Below are positions 1 through 8,561 of a stretch of 64,000 bases of DNA, in pieces. How positions within the stretch are numbered: position 1 is the first letter of the stretch; each line of letters opens with the position of its first letter. The stretch is from Taklimakanibacter lacteus (lineage in GTDB: Bacteria > Pseudomonadota > Alphaproteobacteria > Rhizobiales > Aestuariivirgaceae), in contig QOZQ01000017.1 in NCBI GenBank assembly GCA_003576695.1, forward strand, positions 1-64,000, given 5' to 3'. Made by a program: the position numbers and the translations under genes. Below the pieces are notes generated by a model. It was not told where the DNA came from and did no database searches. It worked only from the letters and a program-made list of their open reading frames with translations.

Positions 1-199
1 AGCTGATCAAGCTCGCCCGCAGGGCGGCTGAAATCGCTGAAATGCTCATAACGCGAGAAGCCCAAGACAGACCGACACTCCGTTTGGCAATATCCAATGG
101 CCGTGTGAGAAATCCGGGTTAGCTCTTTATTAACCACACCGGAGCGTAATGGCGAAGCCGGGTCGCGCTGCGAGCGCGCCGTGCTCGAAGGTGAAGGCT

Positions 200-400
200 A
201 TGGGGACGATATTGACATTTCCGCGCGACCGCCTGCGGCAGGGGACAGGGACTGCGCATGAAGGGCCGGCGGAGATCGTGATCTTTCCGGGTGTCCGGAT
301 CGAACGCTATGATTTCAGCCTGGCCGACCGTTTGCCGCCGCCGCGCCGCCGCGGCCGCCCGTCGCGCATGCAGGCGCTCGACTTCGAGCGCGGCGACTAG
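200..400 (+). CDS. Small conserved-looking hypothetical protein (66 aa)
   Basis: Encodes a 66-residue basic soluble protein with no signal peptide or membrane segment. It opens with MGTILTFPRDR, has a central hydrophobic stretch AEIVIFPGVRIER, and ends with a proline/arginine-rich tail (PPPRRRGRPSR). Short proteins with this 'ILTFP ... IVIFPGVR ... RRRGRP' arrangement are, from memory, common in rhizobia without assigned function. An in-frame upstream ATG at 149 exists, but the added residues look non-coding, so the ATG at 200 is preferred. It stands alone, convergent with the SDR gene that ends at 423. Moderate confidence that it is a gene; function unknown. Confidence 0.55.
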   Translation: MGTILTFPRDRLRQGTGTAHEGPAEIVIFPGVRIERYDFSLADRLPPPRRRGRPSRMQALDFERGD

Positions 401-422
401 CTCGCCACCTGCCTTCTGCTCT

Positions 423-1148
423 TCAGTATTCCTGCCGTGTCGGGGTGATCGTCAGCTCCTGCAGGATCACGTTCTGCGGCATCTGATAGGCGAAGAGGAT
501 CGTGTCGGCGACATCCTTGGCTGCGATGGCGCCAACCGCTTCCTTGCCCTTGCTCCAGAATTCCCGCGCCGCCTCGTTCAGCATGGTCTTGTCGATCTCC
601 GATTCGGTGAGCCCGGGCGACACGACGATCACCCGCACGTCGAAGGGAGCCATGTTGCGGCGCGCGCCCTCGCTCACCGCATGGACGAAATACTTGGTGC
701 CGCAATAGACATCGTGGCTCGGATAGGATTTTCGCCCCGCGATCGAGGAAATATTGATGATGGTGCCGTGCCGGCGCGCCTGCATGGCCGGCATCACCGC
801 ATGCATGCAGTTGAGGACGCCGGTGCAGTTGATGTCGATGAGATCGCGCCATTCCTCGGGGTTCTGTTCCTCCAGCCTGGCGAGGCGCGCGATCCCGGCA
901 TTGTTGACCAGACAATCCACCGGGCCATGCCGGGCCTCGCCCTCCGCGATGGCCGCGATGACGGCAGCGCGGTCACGCACATCGGCCGAAAGGCAGACGG
1001 ACTTGCCGAGCCCCAGCTCGTGCAGCGGTTCGATCCGGCGTCCGATCAGGAGGAGCGGATATCCCGCTTGCGCGAAGGCCAGCGCTGTGGCCTTGCCGAT
1101 ACCGGTGCCCGCACCCGTGATCATGACCAGCGGCTTGTCGGCCATCAT
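423..1148 (-). CDS. SDR family NAD(P)-dependent oxidoreductase, YdfG-like
   Basis: A classical short-chain dehydrogenase of 241 residues, the usual length. The N-terminus carries the Rossmann glycine motif TGAGTGIG (residues about 11-18), followed by the NNAG motif, the catalytic serine in NISSIAG, and the catalytic pair in YCGTK. The spacing and the late 'SPGLTESEID' element resemble YdfG-type enzymes that oxidise 3-hydroxy acids or serine, but the substrate cannot be read from sequence. It is the last gene of a minus-strand run that begins with the penicillin-binding protein, about 85 bp after the DUF1254 gene, so co-transcription is possible but not shown. Confidence 0.88.
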   Translation of the reverse strand: MMADKPLVMITGAGTGIGKATALAFAQAGYPLLLIGRRIEPLHELGLGKSVCLSADVRDRAAVIAAIAEGEARHGPVDCLVNNAGIARLARLEEQNPEEWRDLIDINCTGVLNCMHAVMPAMQARRHGTIINISSIAGRKSYPSHDVYCGTKYFVHAVSEGARRNMAPFDVRVIVVSPGLTESEIDKTMLNEAAREFWSKGKEAVGAIAAKDVADTILFAYQMPQNVILQELTITPTRQEY

Positions 1149-1233
1149 TGTTCTCCCCCGATAGTTGGACGACTGTCCGCTGATGAGAGCGTGGCTGCGG
1201 CGGGCCTGTCAATGGCGACGAATCGCCGAAGCT

Positions 1234-1806
1234 TCACGGAAGCGCGTTCTGGCTCGCGGTAAAGGTGCAGGCCGAGCGCGACAGGATGTCCGTGAAGAGC
1301 TTGCGCTGCTCGGGATAGTCGAGCGCCATCCAGAACACCGCGATGCCGCGCGGCTCGGGCACCTCGACCGACCACCCATCGCTCAGTGCCCGGGCATTTT
1401 CCGACTGCTCGCTGCTGAGGATGTCCGAGAGATCGGGGGCGCGTTTCACCGTCAGCTTGAACCTGTCGATGCCGGCCTGGCGGTCGTTGATCGTGTAGAG
1501 GTCAGCGCCCTTGTTGGAATAAAGAGTGAGCGACCAGAAAGTATCGGGCATCTCCGCGGCGATCGACAATTCGCCGTCGCCGATATCGAAGACACATTTG
1601 GCTGAAACCGCCTCATTCTCCGTCTCGCCGAGCAGGCGCATCTGCGCAGCGGCGTCGAGCAGCACGAAGCGGTTGACCGGGGCATCCTCGCTCTCGCCGA
1701 CCATGAGGCGCTGCATGGCGAAGGATGGCGCGATGAGAACATAGCTCAGATGCGTCACGGCACCGATGACGAGGGCGACGGCGAGCCAGAACAGCCAGGC
1801 TCTCAT
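1234..1806 (-). CDS. DUF1254-type membrane-anchored protein
   Basis: A 190-residue protein with one N-terminal membrane segment (residues about 4-26) and an exported domain. The pattern RFVLLDAAAQMRLLG, then FWSLTLYSNKGADLYTIND, then a C-terminal region ending RSACTF, resembles the short rhizobial DUF1254 proteins that sit next to a DUF1214 partner. Elsewhere DUF1254 and DUF1214 occur as two domains of one longer protein, so this locus looks like the split form. Its start overlaps the stop of the upstream DUF1214 gene by 4 bp, which implies translational coupling. The biochemical role of the family is not established. Confidence 0.72.
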   Translation of the reverse strand: MRAWLFWLAVALVIGAVTHLSYVLIAPSFAMQRLMVGESEDAPVNRFVLLDAAAQMRLLGETENEAVSAKCVFDIGDGELSIAAEMPDTFWSLTLYSNKGADLYTINDRQAGIDRFKLTVKRAPDLSDILSSEQSENARALSDGWSVEVPEPRGIAVFWMALDYPEQRKLFTDILSRSACTFTASQNALP

Positions 1807-2369
1807 GTGCAGGCCTCGCGCCGGATATGCGGCAGCGTCACCACGGCGGCGCCGGCATTGAGGCCCGACCCCGGGCGCAGCTTGAGCACCAGTTCGAAGC
1901 GCGAGAGGTCACGCGGATTGATCCAGTTGCCGGCCTTGGGCTGGCGCGAGATGGTTATGCGCATGCTCCCGTCAGGTTCGCCGATGAGCTGCGATGAGGT
2001 GAGGGAAATGGCGGCCGGCTGGCTGTTGTCCTCGTCGGCCAGCGCCAGATGCCACCAGCGTGCCGTGAGGCGGGGGCCTTCGATGACATAGTCGCAGGAC
2101 GCATCGAGCGCGGCGCCTTCGTCATCGTAGCGGGCCTCGAACAACAGTTCCTGGCCGAGTGTCGGCGGCAGGCGGCCGAACATTAGATAATGCGCGTTCA
2201 CATAGGGATTGCGGATCGAGGTGGTGCCCGAGAACCATGACTTCCACGGCCCCCCGCCTGCCGTCATCGCCGTCGCCGTCTTCTCGACCGACCATTGCGC
2301 GCTGACAATGCCGATGATACCGCCGAGGAAAAGGACGCCGACGCCCTTGATTAAGGATCCGAGCCTCAT
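1803..2369 (-). CDS. DUF1214-type membrane-anchored protein
   Basis: A 188-residue protein with an N-terminal hydrophobic segment (residues about 7-24, GVGVLFLGGIIGIVSAQ) followed by a beta-rich exported domain. The features 'NPYVNAHYLMFGRLPP', 'GPRLTARWWHLALADED' and 'SRFELVLKLRPG' fit the DUF1214 family. It lies 29 bp downstream of the penicillin-binding protein gene and overlaps the following DUF1254 gene, so the pair probably works together. The association with a peptidoglycan synthase hints at an envelope role, but that is only context. Confidence 0.72.
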   Translation of the reverse strand: MRLGSLIKGVGVLFLGGIIGIVSAQWSVEKTATAMTAGGGPWKSWFSGTTSIRNPYVNAHYLMFGRLPPTLGQELLFEARYDDEGAALDASCDYVIEGPRLTARWWHLALADEDNSQPAAISLTSSQLIGEPDGSMRITISRQPKAGNWINPRDLSRFELVLKLRPGSGLNAGAAVVTLPHIRREACT

Positions 2370-2398
2370 ATGCGATGCCGTCCGGTGGTCATTTGAGG

Positions 2399-4777
2399 TC
2401 AGCGGTCACGCGGCTTGATCTTCATGAACTTCACGTTGGAGCCGCGCTTCTTCTTGCCGGTATTGGCATCGGGCAGCACCAGCACGGCATCCTTCTTCTT
2501 GCGCTTGGCCTTACGGTTGCCGTCATCATCATTGCCGAAGATGCTGAACATGTCCTTCAGCACGTTGACCACAGGGTCGTCCGATTCGCGCGGCCTGACG
2601 ATGGCGACATCTTCATCGGGCGGCGGAGCGGCCTTCTGGCGCTTGGCCGGCTTGGTCACTTTCACGGCGGGATCGGACTTGGTCTCGGGCGTCACGACCG
2701 CCACCTGGTCCGTTCCGTCATCCGGCGGGGTTTCGGTATCGGCGATCGTATCGTCGGCACTCATGTCCGGAACATCGTCGAGTGGCGGCGCCGGATTCTC
2801 CAGCGCATATTGGGCATAGCGCGACTCCATCGGGACGCCCGGCAAGGCGGCGCCGACTTGCTGCTGCTCGGCCCTGAGCATGACTTCCTTCCACGCGGCG
2901 GCGGGCAGGAGGCCACCGGTCACGTTCTTCATCGGCGTGAAGTCGTCATTGCCGAACCAAACACCCGTCACGTAATGGGCGGTGTAACCGATGAACCATG
3001 CATCGCGGTAGCTCTGATTGGTGCCGGTCTTGCCGGCCTGAGGGGTGAAGCCGAGAAGGGCGCGCCGGCCGGTGCCGCTTTCGACGACGGCATTCATCAT
3101 GTGATTGAGCTCGGCGATCTTCTCTTCCGGCACCGCATGGACGGGCTCTTCCTTCGGCTCCTTGCTGCGGCTGTAGATAACATCGCCATTCGGCCGTCTG
3201 ATTTCGAGGACCGTATAGGGCTTGGGCACGATACCGCCGGTGGCGAAAGTGCCATAGGCGGTGGTGAGATCGAAAAGCGTCATGGCGCTGGTGCCGAGCA
3301 CCATGGGCGGCCAGGTCTCGAGCTCGGCCTTGAGGCCGACCTTATGCGCCGTTTCGATGATGGCAGGCCGGCCGAAATCCATCGACAGGCGGACCGGGAC
3401 TGAATTGTAGGATTTCGCCAGCGCGGTGGTCAGCGAAACACGTCCGCCATACTTGCCTGTATAGTTGCGCGGCGCCCAGCCGCCGACCGAGACCGGGCCG
3501 TCGAGCACGACCGTGTCCGGTGTGTAGCCATTGAGCAGGGCGGCCAGATAGACGAAGGGTTTGAAGGACGAGCCTGGCTGGCGCATCGCGTCGGTGGCGC
3601 GGTTGAACTGACTGTTCTCGTAGTCGCGTCCGCCGACGATGGCCCTGACCGCGCCGTCGGTCGCCATCGTCACCACCGCCGCCTGGGTCGCGTGATATTG
3701 CGGGCCTTCGGTGTCGAGCACCTTGTTGATGATGCGCTGGGAGGTTTCCTGCAGCTTCGCATTGATGGTGGTCTTGACCTCGATCACATAGTCGCCGGTG
3801 ATGTGCTTGGCATCGATGACGGCAAGCGTGTCCGCATAGGCCTTGTCGAGGAACCAGTCGGGGCTGGCGATCGCCGGCGAATTGACGAGGTCTGCGGGTT
3901 CACGCCGCGCCTGCACCAGCTGGCCCTGGGTGATGAAACCCGCATCGAGCATGCGGTAGAGCACGACATTGGCGCGGGCGCGGGCCTGTTCCATGCTGAC
4001 ATGCGGCGCATATTTGGACGGCGCCTTGAACAGACCGGCCAGCATCGCCGCTTCCGCCAGGTTGACGTCGCGGATCGACTTGCCGAAGTAATATTGCGCC
4101 GCCGCCTCGACACCGTAATTGCCGCCGCCGAGATAGGAGCGGTCGAGATAGAGCTTGAGGATCTGGTCCTTCGACAGCCTGGCCTCGATCCACATGCTGA
4201 GGAACGCTTCGTGGACTTTGCGCTGGATCGTGCGCTCGGGGCTCAGGAACAGGTTCTTGGCCACCTGCTGGGTGATCGACGAGCCACCCTGCACCACGTC
4301 ATTGGCACGTGCATTCTGGATGATGGCGCGGAAGGTGCCGAGCACGTCGACGCCGAAATGCTGGTAGAAGCGCGCATCCTCGGTGGCGAGCACCGCCTTG
4401 ATCACATGCGGCGGGATATCCTCGAGCGGGATGGCGTCGTCCTGGCGGATGCCGCGCCGGCCGATGATCTCGCCATTGTCGTCGGTGAAGGTGATGGCGA
4501 AGTCGCGCCCCTTGTTCCAGACATCGCCGGTGCCGGAGAAGGGCGGCAGCGCGAAAGCGAGAAGCCCGAAGGCGGCGACGGTGCCGAAAGTCGCCATGTC
4601 GTCGGTGAGGTCGATGACGACGCGCTTGATGCCGGAGAGCCGGAAGCGATAGACGAAGGAGGAATAGGCCGACACGCTGCGGCGCAGCCAGTCGAATGTT
4701 TCGTAGACGGCCGAACTCACATAGGAGTCTAGCCACATCATCGTCTGGTAGGAACCTTTTTTGGGAGCTTTGGCCAA
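2399..4777 (-). CDS. PBP1A-family bifunctional peptidoglycan glycosyltransferase/transpeptidase
   Basis: A 792-residue class A penicillin-binding protein that polymerises and cross-links peptidoglycan in the periplasm. After a 60-residue cytoplasmic part comes a membrane segment (about 63-82). The GT51 domain follows, with catalytic glutamate in ATEDARFYQHFG, then GGSSITQQVAKN and RKVHEAFLSMWIE. The transpeptidase domain has all three motifs: SSFK in RQPGSSFKPF, SYN in KSYNSVP, and KTG in QAGKTGTNQS. The last 130 residues are a charged, Lys/Pro-rich tail not needed for catalysis. The unusually long N-terminus and this tail are the only odd points. It is divergent from the CofD-like gene. Confidence 0.93.
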   Translation of the reverse strand: MAKAPKKGSYQTMMWLDSYVSSAVYETFDWLRRSVSAYSSFVYRFRLSGIKRVVIDLTDDMATFGTVAAFGLLAFALPPFSGTGDVWNKGRDFAITFTDDNGEIIGRRGIRQDDAIPLEDIPPHVIKAVLATEDARFYQHFGVDVLGTFRAIIQNARANDVVQGGSSITQQVAKNLFLSPERTIQRKVHEAFLSMWIEARLSKDQILKLYLDRSYLGGGNYGVEAAAQYYFGKSIRDVNLAEAAMLAGLFKAPSKYAPHVSMEQARARANVVLYRMLDAGFITQGQLVQARREPADLVNSPAIASPDWFLDKAYADTLAVIDAKHITGDYVIEVKTTINAKLQETSQRIINKVLDTEGPQYHATQAAVVTMATDGAVRAIVGGRDYENSQFNRATDAMRQPGSSFKPFVYLAALLNGYTPDTVVLDGPVSVGGWAPRNYTGKYGGRVSLTTALAKSYNSVPVRLSMDFGRPAIIETAHKVGLKAELETWPPMVLGTSAMTLFDLTTAYGTFATGGIVPKPYTVLEIRRPNGDVIYSRSKEPKEEPVHAVPEEKIAELNHMMNAVVESGTGRRALLGFTPQAGKTGTNQSYRDAWFIGYTAHYVTGVWFGNDDFTPMKNVTGGLLPAAAWKEVMLRAEQQQVGAALPGVPMESRYAQYALENPAPPLDDVPDMSADDTIADTETPPDDGTDQVAVVTPETKSDPAVKVTKPAKRQKAAPPPDEDVAIVRPRESDDPVVNVLKDMFSIFGNDDDGNRKAKRKKKDAVLVLPDANTGKKKRGSNVKFMKIKPRDR

Positions 4778-4894
4778 GATCGACGTCCGTTGTCCTGTGC
4801 CAGGCTTTTATCACTGGTCGCCGGGCGGTTTCCACCTACTTCAAAATTATGACGGAATGGGGCCGGAAAGTCTGGTGGTCGCCCCCCGATTTCC

Positions 4895-6037
4895 ATGGCA
4901 AAACCGGCCGCCATGAACACAAAGCGGTTACCGGCCGGAGGGCCCGGGCCTCATATCGTCATCCTTGCCGGCGGCACTGCCTCGCGCAATGTCACCATCG
5001 CGCTGACCCGCCAGGGGGCGCGAGTGACGCGAATCGTGCCCGCCTGGGATTCGGGCGGCTCCTCCAAGCTCATCCGCGAGCGCCTGGGCATATTGCCGGT
5101 CGGCGACATCCGCCAGGCCCTGATGACCATGGCCTATGCCGAAGGCCATTCCGGCGATGTCGTGCGCATATGCAACGCCAGGCTTTCCGAGACGGGATCG
5201 CAGGCCGAGCTTGTGCGCGAGCTGGCGTTCTATTCGCAAGGCACCCATCCGGCCCTCAAGGCGATGAAACCGGGCCTTGCCGAGGCCATCCTGCGCTATC
5301 TCGGCATCTTCATGGCCGCTGCCGGCAAGGATTTCGACCTGAGGCGCGGCAGCATCGGCAATTTCATCCTGTCGGGGGCGCTGCTTGCTGCGGAGGGTGA
5401 CATCAATGCCGCCATTCGCGCTTTCCGGTCGCTATGCGGCATCTCGGGTCACGTATGGCCGGTGTCGCGCGACCCTGATCTGCTGCTCGTGGCCGAACTC
5501 AAAGACATGCGGCGCATCGAAGGCCAGCACCGGATCACCGGCATGGCGCCGGCCGACGCCGCCGTCGGTATCGCCTCTGTGGCACTCACTGAAGCCCATC
5601 CCAATCCCGAGGCGCTCGTGGCGATCCGCGCCGCCGATGGCGTGATTTACGGGCCGGGGAGCTTCTATACCAGCATCCTGCCGCATCTGCTTGTCGGCGA
5701 CATCGCCACGACGATTGCCAAGGCACAGGTGCCGAAGATACTCATCGGCAACATGCTGGAAGATAGTGAGACCCGTGGGCTTGCGCTCGATGACATGGCG
5801 CGCCGCCTGTTCGGCATCGCCGACGGGGCGCCCGTCCTGACCCACATCCTCGCCCATGAAGGGGCGGTGCCGGTCGCCCGGGTCGTTGGGGCCTCGCGCT
5901 TCGTGGCGCGTGCGCCTGTGCCCGCGACTGGTGCCGATATCATCGCCCGCGACTTCGAAGACCCCTGGCATCGCGGCCAGCACGATGCCGGGCTCTTGAC
6001 CGCGACGATTTTGCATCTCCTGCGGAAGGGCTTATGA
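4895..6037 (+). CDS. CofD/YvcK-like family protein
   Basis: A 380-residue cytoplasmic protein of the CofD/YvcK superfamily. Matching elements are the N-terminal nucleotide-binding loop ([11 protein letters not shown]), [35 protein letters not shown] and the later [17 protein letters not shown]. CofD transfers lactyl-phosphate in F420 synthesis; YvcK binds UDP-GlcNAc and affects cell-wall metabolism. The glycine loop reads GGTASRN instead of the usual GGGTGLS, so this is a divergent subgroup and neither function should be assumed. An alternative start is at 4913. Its stop overlaps the next start (ATGA), and it is divergent from a peptidoglycan synthase, which slightly favours a YvcK-like envelope role. 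Confidence 0.8.
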   Translation: MAKPAAMNTKRLPAGGPGPHIVILAGGTASRNVTIALTRQGARVTRIVPAWDSGGSSKLIRERLGILPVGDIRQALMTMAYAEGHSGDVVRICNARLSETGSQAELVRELAFYSQGTHPALKAMKPGLAEAILRYLGIFMAAAGKDFDLRRGSIGNFILSGALLAAEGDINAAIRAFRSLCGISGHVWPVSRDPDLLLVAELKDMRRIEGQHRITGMAPADAAVGIASVALTEAHPNPEALVAIRAADGVIYGPGSFYTSILPHLLVGDIATTIAKAQVPKILIGNMLEDSETRGLALDDMARRLFGIADGAPVLTHILAHEGAVPVARVVGASRFVARAPVPATGADIIARDFEDPWHRGQHDAGLLTATILHLLRKGL

Positions 6038-6507
6038 CACAGCCGATGAGCGCGCCCTTCTGGAAGACAAAGACGCTGGCCGAAATGAGCCCCGAGGAGT
6101 GGGAAAGCCTGTGCGACGGCTGCGGGCGCTGCTGTCTCGTCAAGCTCGAGGACGAAGATACCGGCAAGATTCACTTCACCAATCTCGCCTGCAAGCTGCT
6201 CGACCGGCAGACCTGCCGATGCAGCGACTACGCCAACCGCAGCGCGCGCGTGCCTGACTGCGTGCGCCTGACGCCTGAGAATGTCAGCGAGCTCAACTGG
6301 CTGCCCGATAGTTGCGCCTATCGCCGACTGGCGCGGGGCCAGACGCTCGCCTGGTGGCATCCGTTGGTTTCGGGCCGCAAGGCGAGCGTGGCCGAGGCCG
6401 GTATTTCAGTCCGGGGCCAGGTTCGCTCCGAGGAAGGCGTCGGCGAGAGCGAGTACGAGGATCATCTGTGGAAATTGCCGCGGGCGCGCAAGCCGGTCTC
6501 CTCCTGA
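6034..6507 (+). CDS. YcgN-type cysteine-cluster protein (UPF0260)
   Basis: A 157-residue cytoplasmic protein of the YcgN/UPF0260 family. The diagnostic cysteines are present: CDGCGRCC (residues about 28-35), then ACKLLD, TCRCSDY and VPDCVRL, as in the wider YkgJ cysteine-cluster superfamily that is thought to bind metal. The reaction is unknown. It starts inside the stop codon of the CofD-like gene, so the two are translationally coupled. A strong terminator-like hairpin follows about 230 bp downstream. Confidence 0.88.
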   Translation: MTQPMSAPFWKTKTLAEMSPEEWESLCDGCGRCCLVKLEDEDTGKIHFTNLACKLLDRQTCRCSDYANRSARVPDCVRLTPENVSELNWLPDSCAYRRLARGQTLAWWHPLVSGRKASVAEAGISVRGQVRSEEGVGESEYEDHLWKLPRARKPVSS

Positions 6508-6737
6508 TCCCATGGCTCGGCGTGGGCGGCGGCGATCAGTTTTTCCGCGCCTGTTGCGCCAAGGTCACAGTGTCCCTTCTTCTGTGATGGTGAGAATCAA
6601 GCAAATTCAGTCATTTGCTGAATGTGTGCCGGGATAGTGCAAATACCAGCGCCGCATCAAGCGGCTGGCCCGACCCGGCTTTATGACTTAACCTTCATCC
6701 CCGACTCACGTGATTGCGCAATAACAGCAGGGGACTG
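6508..6737 (+). other. Gene-free stretch after ycgN; long 3' UTR or possible small RNA
   Basis: No convincing reading frame. It holds a small stem-loop at 6605-6623 (ATTCAG/CTGAAT) and then runs into the strong hairpin at 6738-6764, whose T-run is on the plus strand. Because the ycgN stop lies 230 bp earlier, either the mRNA has a long 3' UTR or a separate transcript ends here. Confidence 0.35.
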
Positions 6738-6764
6738 AAGGCGGCCGGCGGCGGCCGCCTTTTT
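6738..6764 (+). terminator. Rho-independent terminator
   Basis: Perfect 10-bp inverted repeat AAGGCGGCCG / CGGCCGCCTT with a 4-nt loop, followed by T residues on the plus strand. It would end the ycgN transcript and lies just beyond the stop of the convergent GNAT gene. Confidence 0.8.
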
Positions 6765-6767
6765 CTG

Positions 6768-7217
6768 TCACAGGATCATCTCGTGGGTGACCGTGTCGAT
6801 GCCCATGACAGGTCTGAAACCCAGATGCTCGTAGAAGCCGAAGGCGTCTGCCGGCGCCCGCACATGCAGGCGCCTGAAATAGGCGCCGGCATCGGCAAGA
6901 ATGCCGTCCACCAGCAAGCGGCCGATGCCCGCCCTGCGAAACGCTTCCGCTACATAGAGATGACGGACGCGGCCGGTCTCGCGATCGCCTGCGAAAGGAT
7001 CGATCGTCCGCCCACCGGCGCCGATGAGCCTGGTGCCGGTAAAGGCGCCGAGCAGGATCTCGCCGCGCTGCTCGAAACGGTTGCTGCCGCTTGCCCATCC
7101 GTCCCTGAGGCGCTCCAGCATCCGGAACCCGCCGCGCCGGCTTTCCGCGAGCAGATCGCCAAATCCCGGCGCCGCGGGCGTAAGGGGCATCAGGAGGTAG
7201 GGCGATGACGGGGGCAT
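6768..7217 (-). CDS. GNAT family N-acetyltransferase
   Basis: A 149-residue single-domain acetyltransferase. The acetyl-CoA-binding motif A is clear: RHLYVAEAFRRAGIGRLLVD contains the R-x-x-G-I-G pyrophosphate loop at residues about 91-96. The following FYEHLGFRPV is the usual motif B that caps the fold. Substrate is unknown; small GNATs acetylate amines on antibiotics, polyamines or protein N-termini. It is a single gene, convergent with ycgN and divergent from the small PepSY-like gene at 7533. Confidence 0.88.
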   Translation of the reverse strand: MPPSSPYLLMPLTPAAPGFGDLLAESRRGGFRMLERLRDGWASGSNRFEQRGEILLGAFTGTRLIGAGGRTIDPFAGDRETGRVRHLYVAEAFRRAGIGRLLVDGILADAGAYFRRLHVRAPADAFGFYEHLGFRPVMGIDTVTHEMIL

Positions 7218-7532
7218 GCTCCCTCATAGCACGAACGCAGAGCGGCATTGCGCTCTTCGGATAGCGACCGGACGTCCGGGAAGGAGCTTTTCGCCACGCT
7301 GTTTCGCGCTTCGGCAGGTTCAGTCGAATTTGCCTGGATTTACCGCAGCGGATACCGTTTTGCGGTGCCCGGAGCGGCTTATCTGCGGGCTGCGAACTGC
7401 TTCACGCAAGCGTGAGAAAATCTCGAAAAACCCCCTATTTTGCGCGGGTTTACGGGCGGCTGACCAGACAGCTCAACTATTCATGCGAGGTTCATGTTGC
7501 AGCGCGTAGTTTCGGCGCAGGAAGGATCGAGG
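7218..7532. promoter_or_regulatory. Divergent intergenic region upstream of the PepSY-like/feuPQ operon
   Basis: A 315-bp stretch without a convincing gene. Near its right end is a direct repeat described separately (7480-7496). A short A/C-rich tract AAAAACCCCC lies around 7427-7437. No clean sigma-70 promoter was identified. Confidence 0.4.
7480..7496 (+). promoter_or_regulatory. Direct repeat TTCATG-N5-TTCATG, likely response-regulator box
   Basis: Two identical TTCATG hexamers start 11 bp apart (7480 and 7491), one helical turn, which is the geometry of tandem sites for OmpR/PhoP-class regulators. It ends 36 bp before the ATG of the small secreted gene that heads the feuP/feuQ-like operon, so FeuP autoregulation is a reasonable inference. 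Confidence 0.5.
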
Positions 7533-7853
7533 ATGCGTCGGAAACTCACCATAGTCGCCCTTGCGGTGATGATGCTGGCTGGCGGAGAGCCTGCGTTCGC
7601 GCAGTCTCCGAACCTCCAGATTCAGGTGAAGCCGCCGCAGCTCCGCATCCAGCCCAAGGTCAACAAGGCGCCGATCATTCGCCCGACCGTCCCGCCCTCC
7701 ATCATAACCAGGAATATCATGGCAGTAATGCCGACCGCCAAGGTTCTCAAGCTGGTGACTTTGCCGAGCGGAGACTTCGTTGCCACGATCAGGGTCGAGG
7801 ACAGGGTCAGGAAGATTCGAGTTGATGGCGAGACGGGCGCGGTGCAGAACTGA
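7533..7853 (+). CDS. Small secreted PepSY-like protein upstream of feuPQ
   Basis: A 106-residue exported protein: signal peptide (residues about 1-23, ending PAFAQ), a basic proline-rich linker, and a short C-terminal module VRKIRVDGETGAVQ that looks like the last strand of a PepSY domain ('rV dg.TGaV'). The start is chosen at 7533 because a purine-rich ribosome site (AGGAAGGATCGAGG) lies just upstream; an in-frame ATG at 7494 lacks one. PepSY proteins often precede PhoPQ-type operons in alphaproteobacteria and may modulate the sensor's periplasmic part; that role is inferred. The response regulator gene begins 36 bp downstream. Confidence 0.65.
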   Translation: MRRKLTIVALAVMMLAGGEPAFAQSPNLQIQVKPPQLRIQPKVNKAPIIRPTVPPSIITRNIMAVMPTAKVLKLVTLPSGDFVATIRVEDRVRKIRVDGETGAVQN

Positions 7854-7889
7854 GCCCGGATTCGAGCCTGGTGTGAGCAGGGGATAACC

Positions 7890-8561
7890 ATGAGGCTACT
7901 CGTCGTTGAAGACGATCCTGATCTGAACCGTCAGCTTGTGACGGCGCTCACCGATGCGGGCTATGTCGTCGATACCGCCAAGGATGGCGAGGAAGGCCAT
8001 TATCTGGGCGAGACCGAGCCCTATGACGCCGTCATCCTCGACTTGGGCCTCCCCGTCCTCGACGGGGTGAGCGTGCTCGAGAAATGGCGCCGCAACGACA
8101 AGAAGATGCCGGTGCTGATCCTGACCGCCCGCGACCGCTGGAGCGACAAGGTGCAGGGCTTCGATGCCGGCGCCGATGATTACGTCGCCAAGCCCTTCCA
8201 CATGGAAGAAGTGCTGGCGCGGGTGCGTGCTTTGCTGCGCCGCTCTGCCGGCCATGCCTCGAGCGAGATTGCCTGCGGTCCGCTGCTCCTCGACACCAAG
8301 AGTGCCCGCGTCACCGTCGACGGCAACGCCATCAAGCTCACCTCGCTTGAATTCCGGCTGCTCGCCTATCTCATGCACCACAAGGGCAAGGTGGTGTCAC
8401 GCACCGAGCTCGTCGAGCATCTCTATGATCAGGACTTCGATCGTGATTCGAACACCATCGAGGTGTTCGTCGGCCGTCTGCGCAAGAAGCTCGGCGTCGA
8501 CGTGTTGAGGACCATCCGCGGCATGGGATATTGCGTGTCCGAGCCGGATGATGCGGCGTAA
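7890..8561 (+). CDS. feuP: OmpR/PhoP-family response regulator, FeuP-like
   Basis: A 223-residue DNA-binding response regulator. The receiver domain (1-115) has the acidic pair VEDD, phospho-accepting Asp51 in VILDLGLP, Thr in LTARDRWSDK and Lys in VAKPFHMEE. The C-terminal winged helix (about 125-215) carries 'RTELVEHLYDQDFDRDSNT' and 'RTIRGMGY'. The wording 'EEGHYLGETEPYDAVILDLGLP' and 'YLMHHKGKVVSRTELVEH' is close to rhizobial FeuP, as I recall it. FeuP/FeuQ control osmoadaptation and cyclic glucan export in Sinorhizobium. It overlaps the kinase gene by 14 bp, so the pair is co-translated. Confidence 0.88.
   Translation: MRLLVVEDDPDLNRQLVTALTDAGYVVDTAKDGEEGHYLGETEPYDAVILDLGLPVLDGVSVLEKWRRNDKKMPVLILTARDRWSDKVQGFDAGADDYVAKPFHMEEVLARVRALLRRSAGHASSEIACGPLLLDTKSARVTVDGNAIKLTSLEFRLLAYLMHHKGKVVSRTELVEHLYDQDFDRDSNTIEVFVGRLRKKLGVDVLRTIRGMGYCVSEPDDAA

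Noticed and set aside
1-49. Possible 5' end of a minus-strand gene running off the left edge (ATG at 49, MSISAISAALRASL)
   Set aside because: Only 16 codons are visible, there is no ribosome binding site, and the residues match nothing I recognise.
291-1262. Long plus-strand reading frame of 323 codons opposite the SDR gene
   Set aside because: It is the antisense shadow of the clear SDR coding sequence; the protein is Arg/His/Asp-rich with no domain, as is typical of opposite-strand frames in GC-rich DNA.
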